A stretch of DNA of 44,387 nucleotides. It comes from Saccharicrinis sp. (GTDB lineage: Bacteria; Bacteroidota; Bacteroidia; Bacteroidales; Marinilabiliaceae). This document shows, piece after piece, positions 8,779-15,770 of this stretch (the stretch's first letter is position 1; each line of letters begins with the position of its first letter). Both the position numbers and the translations under genes were made by a program. Below the pieces are notes generated by a model. That model was not told the DNA's origin, made no database searches, and saw nothing but the letters and a program-made list of their open reading frames with translations. The DNA is taken from NCBI GenBank assembly GCA_024635555.1, contig JAGXIO010000228.1, forward strand, positions 1 through 44,387, written 5' to 3'.

Positions 8779-10782
8779 CTATTTTTTCAATTGTAATACA
8801 CAAGCATCATTTGCTTTTAGTTTCACCGACGATTTTACCGGAAGATCACCGTATAGTGCCTTATCGACTCTCCAATCAGCATCTATTTTCAATGCCACAG
8901 TTTTATCTTCAGGACTATAATTCACCAAAACAATTACTTTTTCAGTAGCCGACCAATCGTGCTCAGTGATTCCCACAAACGGATCGTTTTTTTGAACTAC
9001 CCTGCTTTTATCCATGATTTCAGCCGCTATGGTTTTATAGATTTTCCAACATTCTGCCGGATTTTCAGTAAATGCGCCCGGCGTATTGGTCAGGTCCATT
9101 TCCATAGGCATATCAAGAAAATAAATCTTGCCTTTCCCATACGAATTCACCGTAAAAAGCGGATTTCCATCAGTTTCATGCGCCAGTACTTTGGCCGTTG
9201 TGGCCTTGATATTCAACTTGCGGCCAGCATTCATCGAAAACGGTTTGATGCTTCCATCATTAGAAATAAAATTCACTGGTTCGCTTCGGTTCTGGCTAGT
9301 TACTACTTCAATTCCGGCAGGTTCGAGAAAATGTGAAAGGAAACCCTGATCGAATGAAACATACAGAATTGCCCCTTCTTTTACCTTGTCCAGAATCCCA
9401 AGCCAATCTTTGCGATTGATTAGTGTTAATCCTTTGATCGAGGGTAAAATATACAAAGGCGCATCTTTTATCGGTTGGTTGCCATGCTGGAACTCGATAT
9501 CAAAACCAGCCTGTTTAGCCAGAATAAATGAAGAATAGGCTACTCCCCATTGATCTTGTCCATCGGTTAAAATACAAACAGCTTCCTTCTTTCGTTGCGG
9601 AAGTGATTCAAATGGCAGTCCATCCAAAAATTTCCTGAATTTTGTAATCTCTTCAACAACAGGTTTTGGCGACCTGTCATTTCTAAAAAGACCTAAATCG
9701 CGTTCAACAGCGTACCATTCGTAGGGTGTAAAATCCAGTTCATTCTGATCATAAGCACACCACCAGAGCAAACCCTGGCAATCCTGTGCCCAGTTATTGA
9801 AAAGTATCGAGCGGAGAAATCCTGCCTTTGATGTTTCGTTAGCTTCCATTGGCCCCATAATTCCGGTTTCTTCAACCAAACACGGTTTTCCTCCGATATC
9901 GCTATACATACGGGTTTCGGAAGCAGAGTGCATAATGGTTCGGATTGTATTCGCACGATCCTGGTTGGTATGAGGTGTCCAGAATGGATAAGGATGCGTG
10001 GTCAACAGGTCGTTCAGTTCTCCCTGATCCTGAATTTTCCATTTTGCATCACTTCCCGAAGACAAGCTGTGCATTCCCGAAACCACTATACGGGTCTGAT
10101 CTTCTGCACGGATGGCATTGGTTATGGAAGCTGTCCAAACATAGGCGGCTTCCGAACTTTCAACATTTTCCATCACATTGCATTCATTTCCGAGATCCCA
10201 GGCCAAAACAGCTGGATGGTCTTTAAACTCGTGCACCATCGTGCGAACCAGTTTCACCTGCCACATTATTGAGGTTGGATCAGACAAAATATCACGACCT
10301 TCCAAGGCCTGAGGAATAAAAAGCTGACCGCTCATCCAGCCTGTAACCAATCCCACAACCAGTTTGATATTATGCTTTTGGGCCAGATCGGCCAGTTCAC
10401 GAAAATGTGCAAGCGCCTCAATGCTTACCCCATTTTTGCCTGGACCTGTCCCTGGAAGTGGACCGTCTTTGAAACGAATTTCTTTTAAAGAACCACCGCC
10501 ACTATAAAACTGCTGAATAGGCTGAAAATCGGGCCAGATCGGGAATACACGGATTACCTGCATCCCTGCATCTGCTATTTGTTTAAAATCGGCATCAATT
10601 ACATCAGGCTGCCAATCTTTCCACATGTTGGTTCCGGCATGGGATGCCCAATAATTGCAACCCAAAACAAATTTACCTGATTGGGTTAGCGAAATGGGAT
10701 CACTGTTATTGAATTGTGCAAATGTGCTTAAATGCAGAAAAATGCAACAAATTCCAGCTAAATATTTAATTGTGTTTTTCAT
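8779..10782 (-). CDS. Secreted GH5-like (clan GH-A) glycosidase with GATase-like middle domain
   Basis: The ATG at 10782 is preferred over in-frame upstream starts: it begins a signal peptide (MKNTIKYLAGICCIFLHLST, cleavage near FAQ), while the extra upstream residues come from a non-coding repeat unit. The 667-residue product has a TIM barrel with the clan GH-A signature: WDLGNECN carries acid/base Glu200 and CLVEETG the nucleophile Glu304. Residues about 420-560 (CILTDGQDQWGVAYSSFILA, then YILPSIKGL) look like the GATase-like trimerisation domain of GH42-type enzymes, followed by a small C-terminal beta-domain. Likely a beta-mannosidase, beta-glucosidase or related exo-enzyme; the family could also be a GH42/GH164-like neighbour. 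The first ~150 bases of this gene are duplicated at 13579-13722. Confidence 0.75.
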   Translation of the reverse strand: MKNTIKYLAGICCIFLHLSTFAQFNNSDPISLTQSGKFVLGCNYWASHAGTNMWKDWQPDVIDADFKQIADAGMQVIRVFPIWPDFQPIQQFYSGGGSLKEIRFKDGPLPGTGPGKNGVSIEALAHFRELADLAQKHNIKLVVGLVTGWMSGQLFIPQALEGRDILSDPTSIMWQVKLVRTMVHEFKDHPAVLAWDLGNECNVMENVESSEAAYVWTASITNAIRAEDQTRIVVSGMHSLSSGSDAKWKIQDQGELNDLLTTHPYPFWTPHTNQDRANTIRTIMHSASETRMYSDIGGKPCLVEETGIMGPMEANETSKAGFLRSILFNNWAQDCQGLLWWCAYDQNELDFTPYEWYAVERDLGLFRNDRSPKPVVEEITKFRKFLDGLPFESLPQRKKEAVCILTDGQDQWGVAYSSFILAKQAGFDIEFQHGNQPIKDAPLYILPSIKGLTLINRKDWLGILDKVKEGAILYVSFDQGFLSHFLEPAGIEVVTSQNRSEPVNFISNDGSIKPFSMNAGRKLNIKATTAKVLAHETDGNPLFTVNSYGKGKIYFLDMPMEMDLTNTPGAFTENPAECWKIYKTIAAEIMDKSRVVQKNDPFVGITEHDWSATEKVIVLVNYSPEDKTVALKIDADWRVDKALYGDLPVKSSVKLKANDACVLQLKK

Positions 10783-10870
10783 ATGTTTATAATTGATTTC
10801 ATTTGCCATATGGAACTCGCCATTACAATCATTCTCCTTTGTGAGAGACAACTCTCATGGCTCGTTTCAT
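10780..10870. repeat. Palindromic intergenic repeat, unit A
   Basis: This 91-base unit begins CATATGTTTATAATTGATTT and ends GGCTCGTTTCAT. Inside it holds TGAGAG-ACAA-CTCTCA, a 6-base-pair stem with 4-base loop. Units B (10868-11004) and C (11231-11305) share the same ends and inner palindrome. Its left end overlaps the start codon of the GH5-like gene. Confidence 0.75.
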
Positions 10871-11004
10871 GTGTTTATAATTTATTTTTTTTACCACATA
10901 GCTTGCCCCGAACTTGATTCGGGGGAACTCGCCATTACAATCATTCCCCCTTTGTGTGAGGACACTCTCATAGCCTGCCCCGACCCTTCGGGGGCTCGTT
11001 TCAT
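10868..11004. repeat. Palindromic intergenic repeat, unit B, with two GC-rich hairpins
   Basis: It starts CATGTGTTTATAATTTATTT and ends GGCTCGTTTCAT like unit A but is longer (137 bases). Two extra hairpins are present: CCCCGAA/TTCGGGG with a 5-base loop at 10906-10924 and CCCCGA/TCGGGG with a 4-base loop at 10978-10993. They are far more GC-rich than the surroundings. No T-run follows on either strand in the right place, so they do not look like intrinsic terminators. REP-like elements are the closest description. Confidence 0.7.
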
Positions 11005-11230
11005 GTGTTTATAATTTTGTTATTTACTCAAATAGAGACAATTACGGAAAGTTGTTAACGCCAAGAAATTAAATTTTCATGTTCATGCTCGAAGTAATAG
11101 TCCTTTGTGCTTAGCGTTTGAAGTCAGTTTCATATACGGGGTTTCCATATCTATATATGGATATTTCAACCTCCAGTAAAAATCGACCTTTAAGCAACTT
11201 CTTTCTTTATCTCAATTTCAACTCCCATTT
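11005..11230. other. Intergenic stretch without a recognised gene
   Basis: After unit B there is another partial copy of the GTGTTTATAATT repeat end, then about 200 bases of AT-rich DNA. It includes a small palindrome, CCATAT-CTAT-ATATGG, near 11146-11161. I find no open frame that I can assign to a family; a 20-codon minus-strand frame ending near 11057 is too short to call. Confidence 0.5.
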
Positions 11231-11305
11231 CATGTGTTTATAATTGATTTCATTTGCCATATGGAACTCGCCTTTGTGAGAGACAACTCTCATGGCTCGT
11301 TTCAT
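11231..11305. repeat. Palindromic intergenic repeat, unit C
   Basis: A 75-base copy of unit A with a 16-base internal deletion (the ATTACAATCATTCTCC portion between GGAACTCGCC and TTTGTGAGAG). It keeps the TGAGAG/CTCTCA hairpin and the GGCTCGTTTCAT end. Its right end runs directly into the truncated ADP-ribosylglycohydrolase remnant at the shared word CATATGAAA (minus strand). Confidence 0.75.
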
Positions 11306-11487
11306 ATGGCCAACCGTTCATATTTCCTATCATTTGCCCAAGAACTCCACCCCTGATCTTATCAACTATAACTTCTACTGGAATAGATATCATATTCTTT
11401 GCAGATTTTGGTTGTGAGTTTGCATTGCCTGCAATTACAGAAAAATATACAAAGAGAGTCGAGTACTCCAATGGTTTTACTTCTCAT
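11304..11487 (-). pseudogene. Truncated ADP-ribosylglycohydrolase remnant
   Basis: The minus strand encodes a hydrophobic leader followed by VEVIVDKIRGGVLGQMIGN and MNGWPYE, which is the N-terminal signature of secreted Bacteroidota ADP-ribosylglycohydrolase-family (DraG-like) proteins. The frame is lost after that point: TGGCCATATGAA runs straight into palindromic repeat unit C. A likely original ATG is at 11487 (MRSKTIGVL...), but it is out of frame with the conserved part, so there is also a frameshift near 11460. Only about 55 of the several hundred residues expected remain. In other Bacteroidota such genes accompany ribokinase in ribose/nucleoside catabolism, and rbsK lies 3.5 kb away here. 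Confidence 0.7.
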
Positions 11488-11522
11488 TACTTATAAGATT
11501 TGAATTAATATAAAATTCATTT

Positions 11523-11869
11523 TTAGTTGACCTTTTTTAGCCAGGTAGAAATCACTCCGCCTGTTTGTCCAGCATCAGCAAAAGGCACCAATGTGATTTT
11601 CTGCTGATTACCATCAACCACCGAATTAAGTTGATATGCTTGTGAACCGACCCAGTTTTTAGGTAACACCGAACTATCTTCTACCAACTTAATTGATGCA
11701 AGTGAAACGGAAACATCGTGTTCACTAATTTTATTAAGCGATTGGCCGTCCACACATAATCGGTATGATCGTCAATAGCAATATAGAGTCGTTTTTGCTG
11801 TGCAAATAATGCACTGGGCAATACTTGTAGTAAAAGAAAATATAATATTAACTTAAATGACATTTTCAT
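11523..11869 (-). pseudogene. Chimeric remnant: GH38-like 5' end joined to GH127 3' end
   Basis: From ATG 11869 the frame reads a signal peptide and then QQKRLYIAIDDHTDYVWTAN, closely matching the start of the intact GH38-like protein at 29349-31946 (QQKRIYLASDDHTDFMWTAN). At about 11745-11752 it switches to sequence matching the last ~75 residues of the intact GH127 protein at 15771-18338: LNKISEHDVSVS, EDSSVLPKNWVGSQAY, PFADAGQTGGVISTWL. The two parts are in different frames, so no full-length fusion is made. Both parts are diverged from the intact copies, so this derives from older paralogues. Short shared sequence around GCCAA/GACCA at the junction suggests a deletion between two neighbouring genes. 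Confidence 0.85.
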
Positions 11870-11973
11870 TATTGTCTCATTATTAAGATTGTTGCAAACA
11901 CAAGTAATTCTAAATACAAAAGGCTGTTTTTGAAGCAACCTCTTTTATTTTATAAAGTTTTTTTTGATAATTA

Positions 11974-13368
11974 TTAGTTTATCTCATAAGCTCCACAATC
12001 TGTTCTACCGTTTTTGATACGGGGATTGTAAATTAAATCCATGGTAGTGCCAGAAACACTTGTTGTGGTGCCAATGTTAATTGCTGGACTGTTTGATTGT
12101 AACTTGAAATCTCTGCTTGAGATATTTATAAATAAAGGATTAGCCGTAACGCTATTTGTCCCTCCTTGAGTTACTGTACCATTATAGTACAGATTGTAAT
12201 CAAACGTCACACTGCTAGTATTGCTAAATGAACCATTTGCCTTACCACCTGTTTTCGAATAAGCAATATTATTGCGGAACTTGACATCATCGCAATCATT
12301 TGCATCAATATTACCGTACGGTAAACTTTGTTCATTGGCGAAAGTGGTGTTATTTATTACATCTACCCTATGTGCTTGAAATAGATGGATACCGCCACCT
12401 CCGTTTTTGTAGCAGATATTATTTTCCACCAATGTTCTTCCAGTATATACTACTTTTTCTTGGGTTCCATTATTGGCATCAATGATAATTCCGTTTCCAT
12501 CAGACAAATCACTGGTTGATGAACTTTGGTAAGGAACTTGAGTTTTATTATCATAACTGATATTTCTAACTATTTTTATTTTATATCCAGTGGTAAGATC
12601 TGAATTTTTAGGACCGAAAATACTAATGCCACTTGTTCCATAAAAGGTAAACCAAGAGTTGTTATATACAATATTGTTGGCAATGGTAATATAATCGCAA
12701 TCTCCACCACCTATTCCCCCTCCTGGAAAATCATGTACCGTACATCCTCTTATTTCAACATGATGCGGATCACGGTCTCCAGAAACAGATATTCCATTCA
12801 TTTGGAATTTAGAATACCCATCCCAATCATCACCACCTGCTCTATGATCAACTTCTACAGCTTTTGCTTCCGATAGGGATAAAGCTTGGTTATCGCCATA
12901 TAAAACTAAATCCTTTACAATAATATAAGAAGCATTTACTTTTATAGCATTCCACTTAAATCCTTTTGATTCTATAATAGGCGAAGCATTTGGATAAGGC
13001 ATATAGGTAATATAAGCACCTAGCTCCCCATCTCTAGTAACATCTAATATAATATCATTGGTATTTGACGTATTGGGTTGCTGATACGTCCCATTCATAA
13101 TATAGACATTATCTCCAGGAATAGTGATATCTGAAGCAGCCTGAATGGTTTCAAAAGGAGTTGAAGAACTAAAAGGGTTCGTCGTAGCATCATCTCCAAA
13201 ATTGGCCGAAACATAGATTATCCTCGATATCGCCGCTTTCTTTAATCTGAATTTGACTGCATAATCTTCATTTGAAGAGATAGTTTCTGGTTTTTCACAT
13301 GATGAAATTAACATCAAACAACTTAGAATAGCAAAAGGTGTAATTAACTTTTTTAATCTTTTTTTCAT
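11974..13368 (-). CDS. Right-handed parallel beta-helix lipoprotein (possible polysaccharide lyase)
   Basis: A 464-residue protein with a lipoprotein signal (LISSCEKPE; lipobox Cys near 24). After RIIYVSANFGDDATTNPF and FETIQAASDITIPGDNVYIM the body consists of repeated beta-strand turns rich in N, I and V (for example DYITIANNIVYNNSWFTFYG, VENNICYKNGGGGIHLFQ), characteristic of parallel beta-helices such as PL1/PL6/PL9 lyases and GH28-like folds. The C-terminus RIKNGRTDCGAYEIN is the usual capping motif of this group. The same design recurs in the proteins at 24885 and 42532. Catalytic residues cannot be assigned by eye, so lyase activity is a suggestion. Its last 54 bases are repeated exactly at 13489-13542. 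Confidence 0.8.
   Translation of the reverse strand: MKKRLKKLITPFAILSCLMLISSCEKPETISSNEDYAVKFRLKKAAISRIIYVSANFGDDATTNPFSSSTPFETIQAASDITIPGDNVYIMNGTYQQPNTSNTNDIILDVTRDGELGAYITYMPYPNASPIIESKGFKWNAIKVNASYIIVKDLVLYGDNQALSLSEAKAVEVDHRAGGDDWDGYSKFQMNGISVSGDRDPHHVEIRGCTVHDFPGGGIGGGDCDYITIANNIVYNNSWFTFYGTSGISIFGPKNSDLTTGYKIKIVRNISYDNKTQVPYQSSSTSDLSDGNGIIIDANNGTQEKVVYTGRTLVENNICYKNGGGGIHLFQAHRVDVINNTTFANEQSLPYGNIDANDCDDVKFRNNIAYSKTGGKANGSFSNTSSVTFDYNLYYNGTVTQGGTNSVTANPLFINISSRDFKLQSNSPAINIGTTTSVSGTTMDLIYNPRIKNGRTDCGAYEIN
11976..12029. repeat. 54-base direct repeat, copy 1 (3' end of beta-helix gene)
   Basis: This segment, from AGTTTATCTCATAAGCTCCA to GATACGGGGATTGT, is identical to 13489-13542. It encodes the C-terminal NPRIKNGRTDCGAYEIN of the beta-helix protein. 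Confidence 0.9.
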
Positions 13369-13488
13369 AATTGATTTAATTTATAATTAGTTTAGTTAGA
13401 CATTTATTCTTTAAATCAATACTAATGGATAATTCATAAACCAAAAAACATCTGGGATTATGAATAGTGCTATTAAATCAATTTTATA

Positions 13489-13542
13489 AGTTTATCTCAT
13501 AAGCTCCACAATCTGTTCTACCGTTTTTGATACGGGGATTGT
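13489..13542. repeat. 54-base direct repeat, copy 2
   Basis: Identical to 11976-12029. Beyond it the two copies are only loosely similar, so the source was probably a paralogous beta-helix gene, or this stretch has been homogenised. Confidence 0.9.
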
Positions 13543-13578
13543 TTAATATATCGTATGAAGAACCAGTTATACTGTTTA

Positions 13579-13722
13579 TGGTTCCGGCATGGGATGCCCA
13601 ATAATTGCAACCCAAAACAAATTTACCTGATTGGGTTAGCGAAATGGGATCACTATTCTTAAATTGTGCAAATGTGCTTAAATGCAACAAATTCCAGCTA
13701 AATATTTAATTGTGTTTTTCAT
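13579..13722. repeat. Near-identical copy of the 5' end of the GH5-like gene
   Basis: Matches 10629-10782 from TGGTTCCGGCATGGGATGCC to TTTTTCAT. I count about three substitutions near 13651-13658 and one 10-base deletion near 13685. Confidence 0.9.
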
Positions 13723-13779
13723 ATATATTTATTTTTTTTTACGTTAAAGCCTCTTAAATTATGTCGAAATTCAAAAACC

Positions 13780-14778
13780 TTATTTATTGGCCATTATAAT
13801 TAATATTATCCCCATAAAATATAAAAATAACATGATGTATAAATTCCGAAATGTTTTTTTAGATGCATTGGCAAACTCTTTCCAAATGAAAATTCCCCAA
13901 ATAGCTGCAATAATGGTTGCCCCCTGACCCAAACCATACGATATAGCAGGACTTGCTTTGGTAGATGCTATAATATTTAGTGACATCCCAACATGCCAAA
14001 TAATACCACCCAGGAAGCCAATTGAATGGTCTTTTAGTGAACCTTTAAAATAATCACGGAAACTTAACCGATTACCTGAAATTGGAAAATACATCAACAG
14101 ACTATTGAATAGGAAATTACTAACAACCAAACCAATAGCAAACAATACAAGTGCTGTGTATGGCGTAAGTTTCCCTGCCTCAGGAACATTAAAATCAGTT
14201 ATCATTGATGTTGCCACATATTTATAGAAAAAGCCCATTAAAATACCTGCGATAACTGATAGTGACAGTCCTTTTAATGAAAGTGAAGAATTGTCTTTAT
14301 TCACCTGTCTATAGGCAAATGCATTGATTAAAATTGCAATGGCAATTAAAAAAACACCTCCAAATAACCAAAATGCATTCCCTTGTGGATTAACCGAATA
14401 ATTTACAATGACACCAAGAATTAATGCAATCCCAATTCCAACAGGAAAAGCAACTGCCATACCAGCTAAGGCAATAGCTGCAACAAGTAAAATATTAGCC
14501 AGATTAAAAACTACGCCACCAATAAATGCGGAGAGTAAATTACTTGAATTGGCCTGACCCAGATCGGCTAAAAACGAACGTCCAGATGATCCAAAACTAC
14601 CCATCGTAAATGCCATTAGTATCGATAAGAATAAAATCCCAAAAGCATAATCCCAGTAGAACAGTTCAAACCGCCACTTCGATGAACTTAACTTTTGGGT
14701 ATTGGCCCATGACCCCCAGCAAATCATTGTAATTACACAAAAAATTATAGCCGTAGAATATGAATGAATAGTGAACAT
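13780..14778 (-). CDS. DMT-superfamily permease, ureide-permease/GRP-like
   Basis: A 332-residue integral membrane protein with about ten hydrophobic helices. MICWGSWANTQKL near residue 18, followed by FYWDYAFGILF, and a second-half repeat (SFRDYFKGSLKDHSIGFLGG, then TIIAAIWGIFIWKEF) resemble the ureide-permease/glucose-ribose-porter branch of the drug/metabolite transporter superfamily. It lies 40 bases downstream of rbsK and would be co-transcribed, so ribose, nucleoside or a related small sugar is the likely cargo (inferred from context). The family is usually annotated only as multidrug DMT permease, and no substrate residues can be assigned here. Confidence 0.75.
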   Translation of the reverse strand: MFTIHSYSTAIIFCVITMICWGSWANTQKLSSSKWRFELFYWDYAFGILFLSILMAFTMGSFGSSGRSFLADLGQANSSNLLSAFIGGVVFNLANILLVAAIALAGMAVAFPVGIGIALILGVIVNYSVNPQGNAFWLFGGVFLIAIAILINAFAYRQVNKDNSSLSLKGLSLSVIAGILMGFFYKYVATSMITDFNVPEAGKLTPYTALVLFAIGLVVSNFLFNSLLMYFPISGNRLSFRDYFKGSLKDHSIGFLGGIIWHVGMSLNIIASTKASPAISYGLGQGATIIAAIWGIFIWKEFANASKKTFRNLYIMLFLYFMGIILIIMANK

Positions 14779-14818
14779 GTTATCTATATTTTTTAATTAA
14801 TAAATCGTTTTCCTGAAT

Positions 14819-15733
14819 TCAATCAAACAAAAAAGTATCCAACTCCATCTTGGTTGGTGCTGATGTTTGTGCACCCATTTTTGTTACGGATATGGCCGCA
14901 GCCTTTGATGCAAAAACAACAGCATCTTTCCACGATTTACTATCAGCCAATGCAACCAATAATGCACCATTAAAGACATCTCCAGCTGCTGTTGTATCAA
15001 TAGCATTTACTTTAAACGATTCAACAAACCCTGTAAATTCGGAACAATCAACATAAGCTCCCCTGCTTCCCTGTGTAATAATCACATTCTGCACGCCTTT
15101 ACGCTTGAAAATTTCAACTGCCTGTTTCGAACTTATTTCATCAGTTATTGCTATTCCTGTTAAAAGCTCTGTTTCGGTTTCGTTTGGAGTAATCAGAAAA
15201 AGTCCCTCATAAACAGAATCTGGCAAAACCATGGCTGGCGCAGGATTTAGGACTAAGTTCTTATGATTATTTCGTGAATAGTTGGCTAAATATTCAACGG
15301 TGTCCAGTGGCGTTTCCAATTGTGTTAAGATCCAATCTGATTTATCCAGATCCTCCGATGCATTTTTAATATCATCGACCGATAATAAGGCATTTGCTCC
15401 GGATGCAACAACAATAGAATTTTCGCCTTGTGCATTTACTGTTATAACAGCAACACCGGTTGAAGCATTCTTATCCATTACCACACTTCTGATATTAATT
15501 CCTTCGTTGGTGAAGTGTTCAATGGTACTTTTACCAAATGTATCTTCCCCTAACCGACAAATAAATGTCACATCACAAGCTAACCTTGCTGCCGCAACCG
15601 CCTGATTAGCACCCTTACCTCCCTGAAAAATGAAAAATTCCCCGCCGATGATTGTTTCTCCTGGCTTGGGAAACCTTTCAGTCTTTAAAACCATATCTGT
15701 ATTTGAACTTCCTACAACAAGTATTTTGTTCAT
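14819..15733 (-). CDS. rbsK: Ribokinase (PfkB family)
   Basis: A 304-residue cytoplasmic sugar kinase of normal ribokinase length. The N-terminus ILVVGSSNTDMVLKTERFPK with PGETIIGGEF and QGGKGANQAVAAARL is the ribokinase form of PfkB signature 1. The C-terminal DTTAAGDVFNGALLVAL holds the anion hole and catalytic base Asp of signature 2. It phosphorylates D-ribose at O5 with ATP. Gene order is GH127, rbsK, DMT permease. The truncated ADP-ribosylglycohydrolase nearby points to a former ribose/nucleoside salvage unit. Another pentose as substrate, such as one released by the local hemicellulases, cannot be excluded. Confidence 0.92.
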   Translation of the reverse strand: MNKILVVGSSNTDMVLKTERFPKPGETIIGGEFFIFQGGKGANQAVAAARLACDVTFICRLGEDTFGKSTIEHFTNEGINIRSVVMDKNASTGVAVITVNAQGENSIVVASGANALLSVDDIKNASEDLDKSDWILTQLETPLDTVEYLANYSRNNHKNLVLNPAPAMVLPDSVYEGLFLITPNETETELLTGIAITDEISSKQAVEIFKRKGVQNVIITQGSRGAYVDCSEFTGFVESFKVNAIDTTAAGDVFNGALLVALADSKSWKDAVVFASKAAAISVTKMGAQTSAPTKMELDTFLFD

Positions 15734-15770
15734 GATTTCTGTTATTATTATTCTAAAAAAACTATCTGTC

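Larger units (their letters stand above)
13484..13722 (-). pseudogene. Chimeric remnant: GH5-like 5' end joined to beta-helix 3' end
   Basis: The minus strand from ATG 13722 repeats the first ~150 bases of the GH5-like gene (10629-10782) with only a few substitutions and a 10-base deletion between two AAATGCA words. That deletion shifts the frame: the native start now meets TAA after about 14 codons. A shifted frame reads LHLSTFAQFKNSDPISLTQS and CNYWASHAGT as in GH5, then changes at about 13579 to INSITGSSYDILNNPRIKNG and RTDCGAYEIN, the C-terminus of a beta-helix protein. No functional product is expected. The GH5 part is nearly identical to the intact gene, so this copy is recent. Confidence 0.88.

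Noticed and set aside
10783-10851. Extended N-terminus of the GH5-like protein from an in-frame ATG at 10851
   Set aside because: The extra 23 residues are translated palindromic repeat and would hide the signal peptide that starts at 10782.
10906-10993. GC-rich hairpins as intrinsic terminators
   Set aside because: No T-run follows the stems on the strand being transcribed; they are part of a repeated unit.
11057-11120. Short minus-strand frame ending STKDYYFEHEHENLISWR
   Set aside because: Only about 20 codons; resembles the end of TIM-barrel sugar isomerases, but too short to call.
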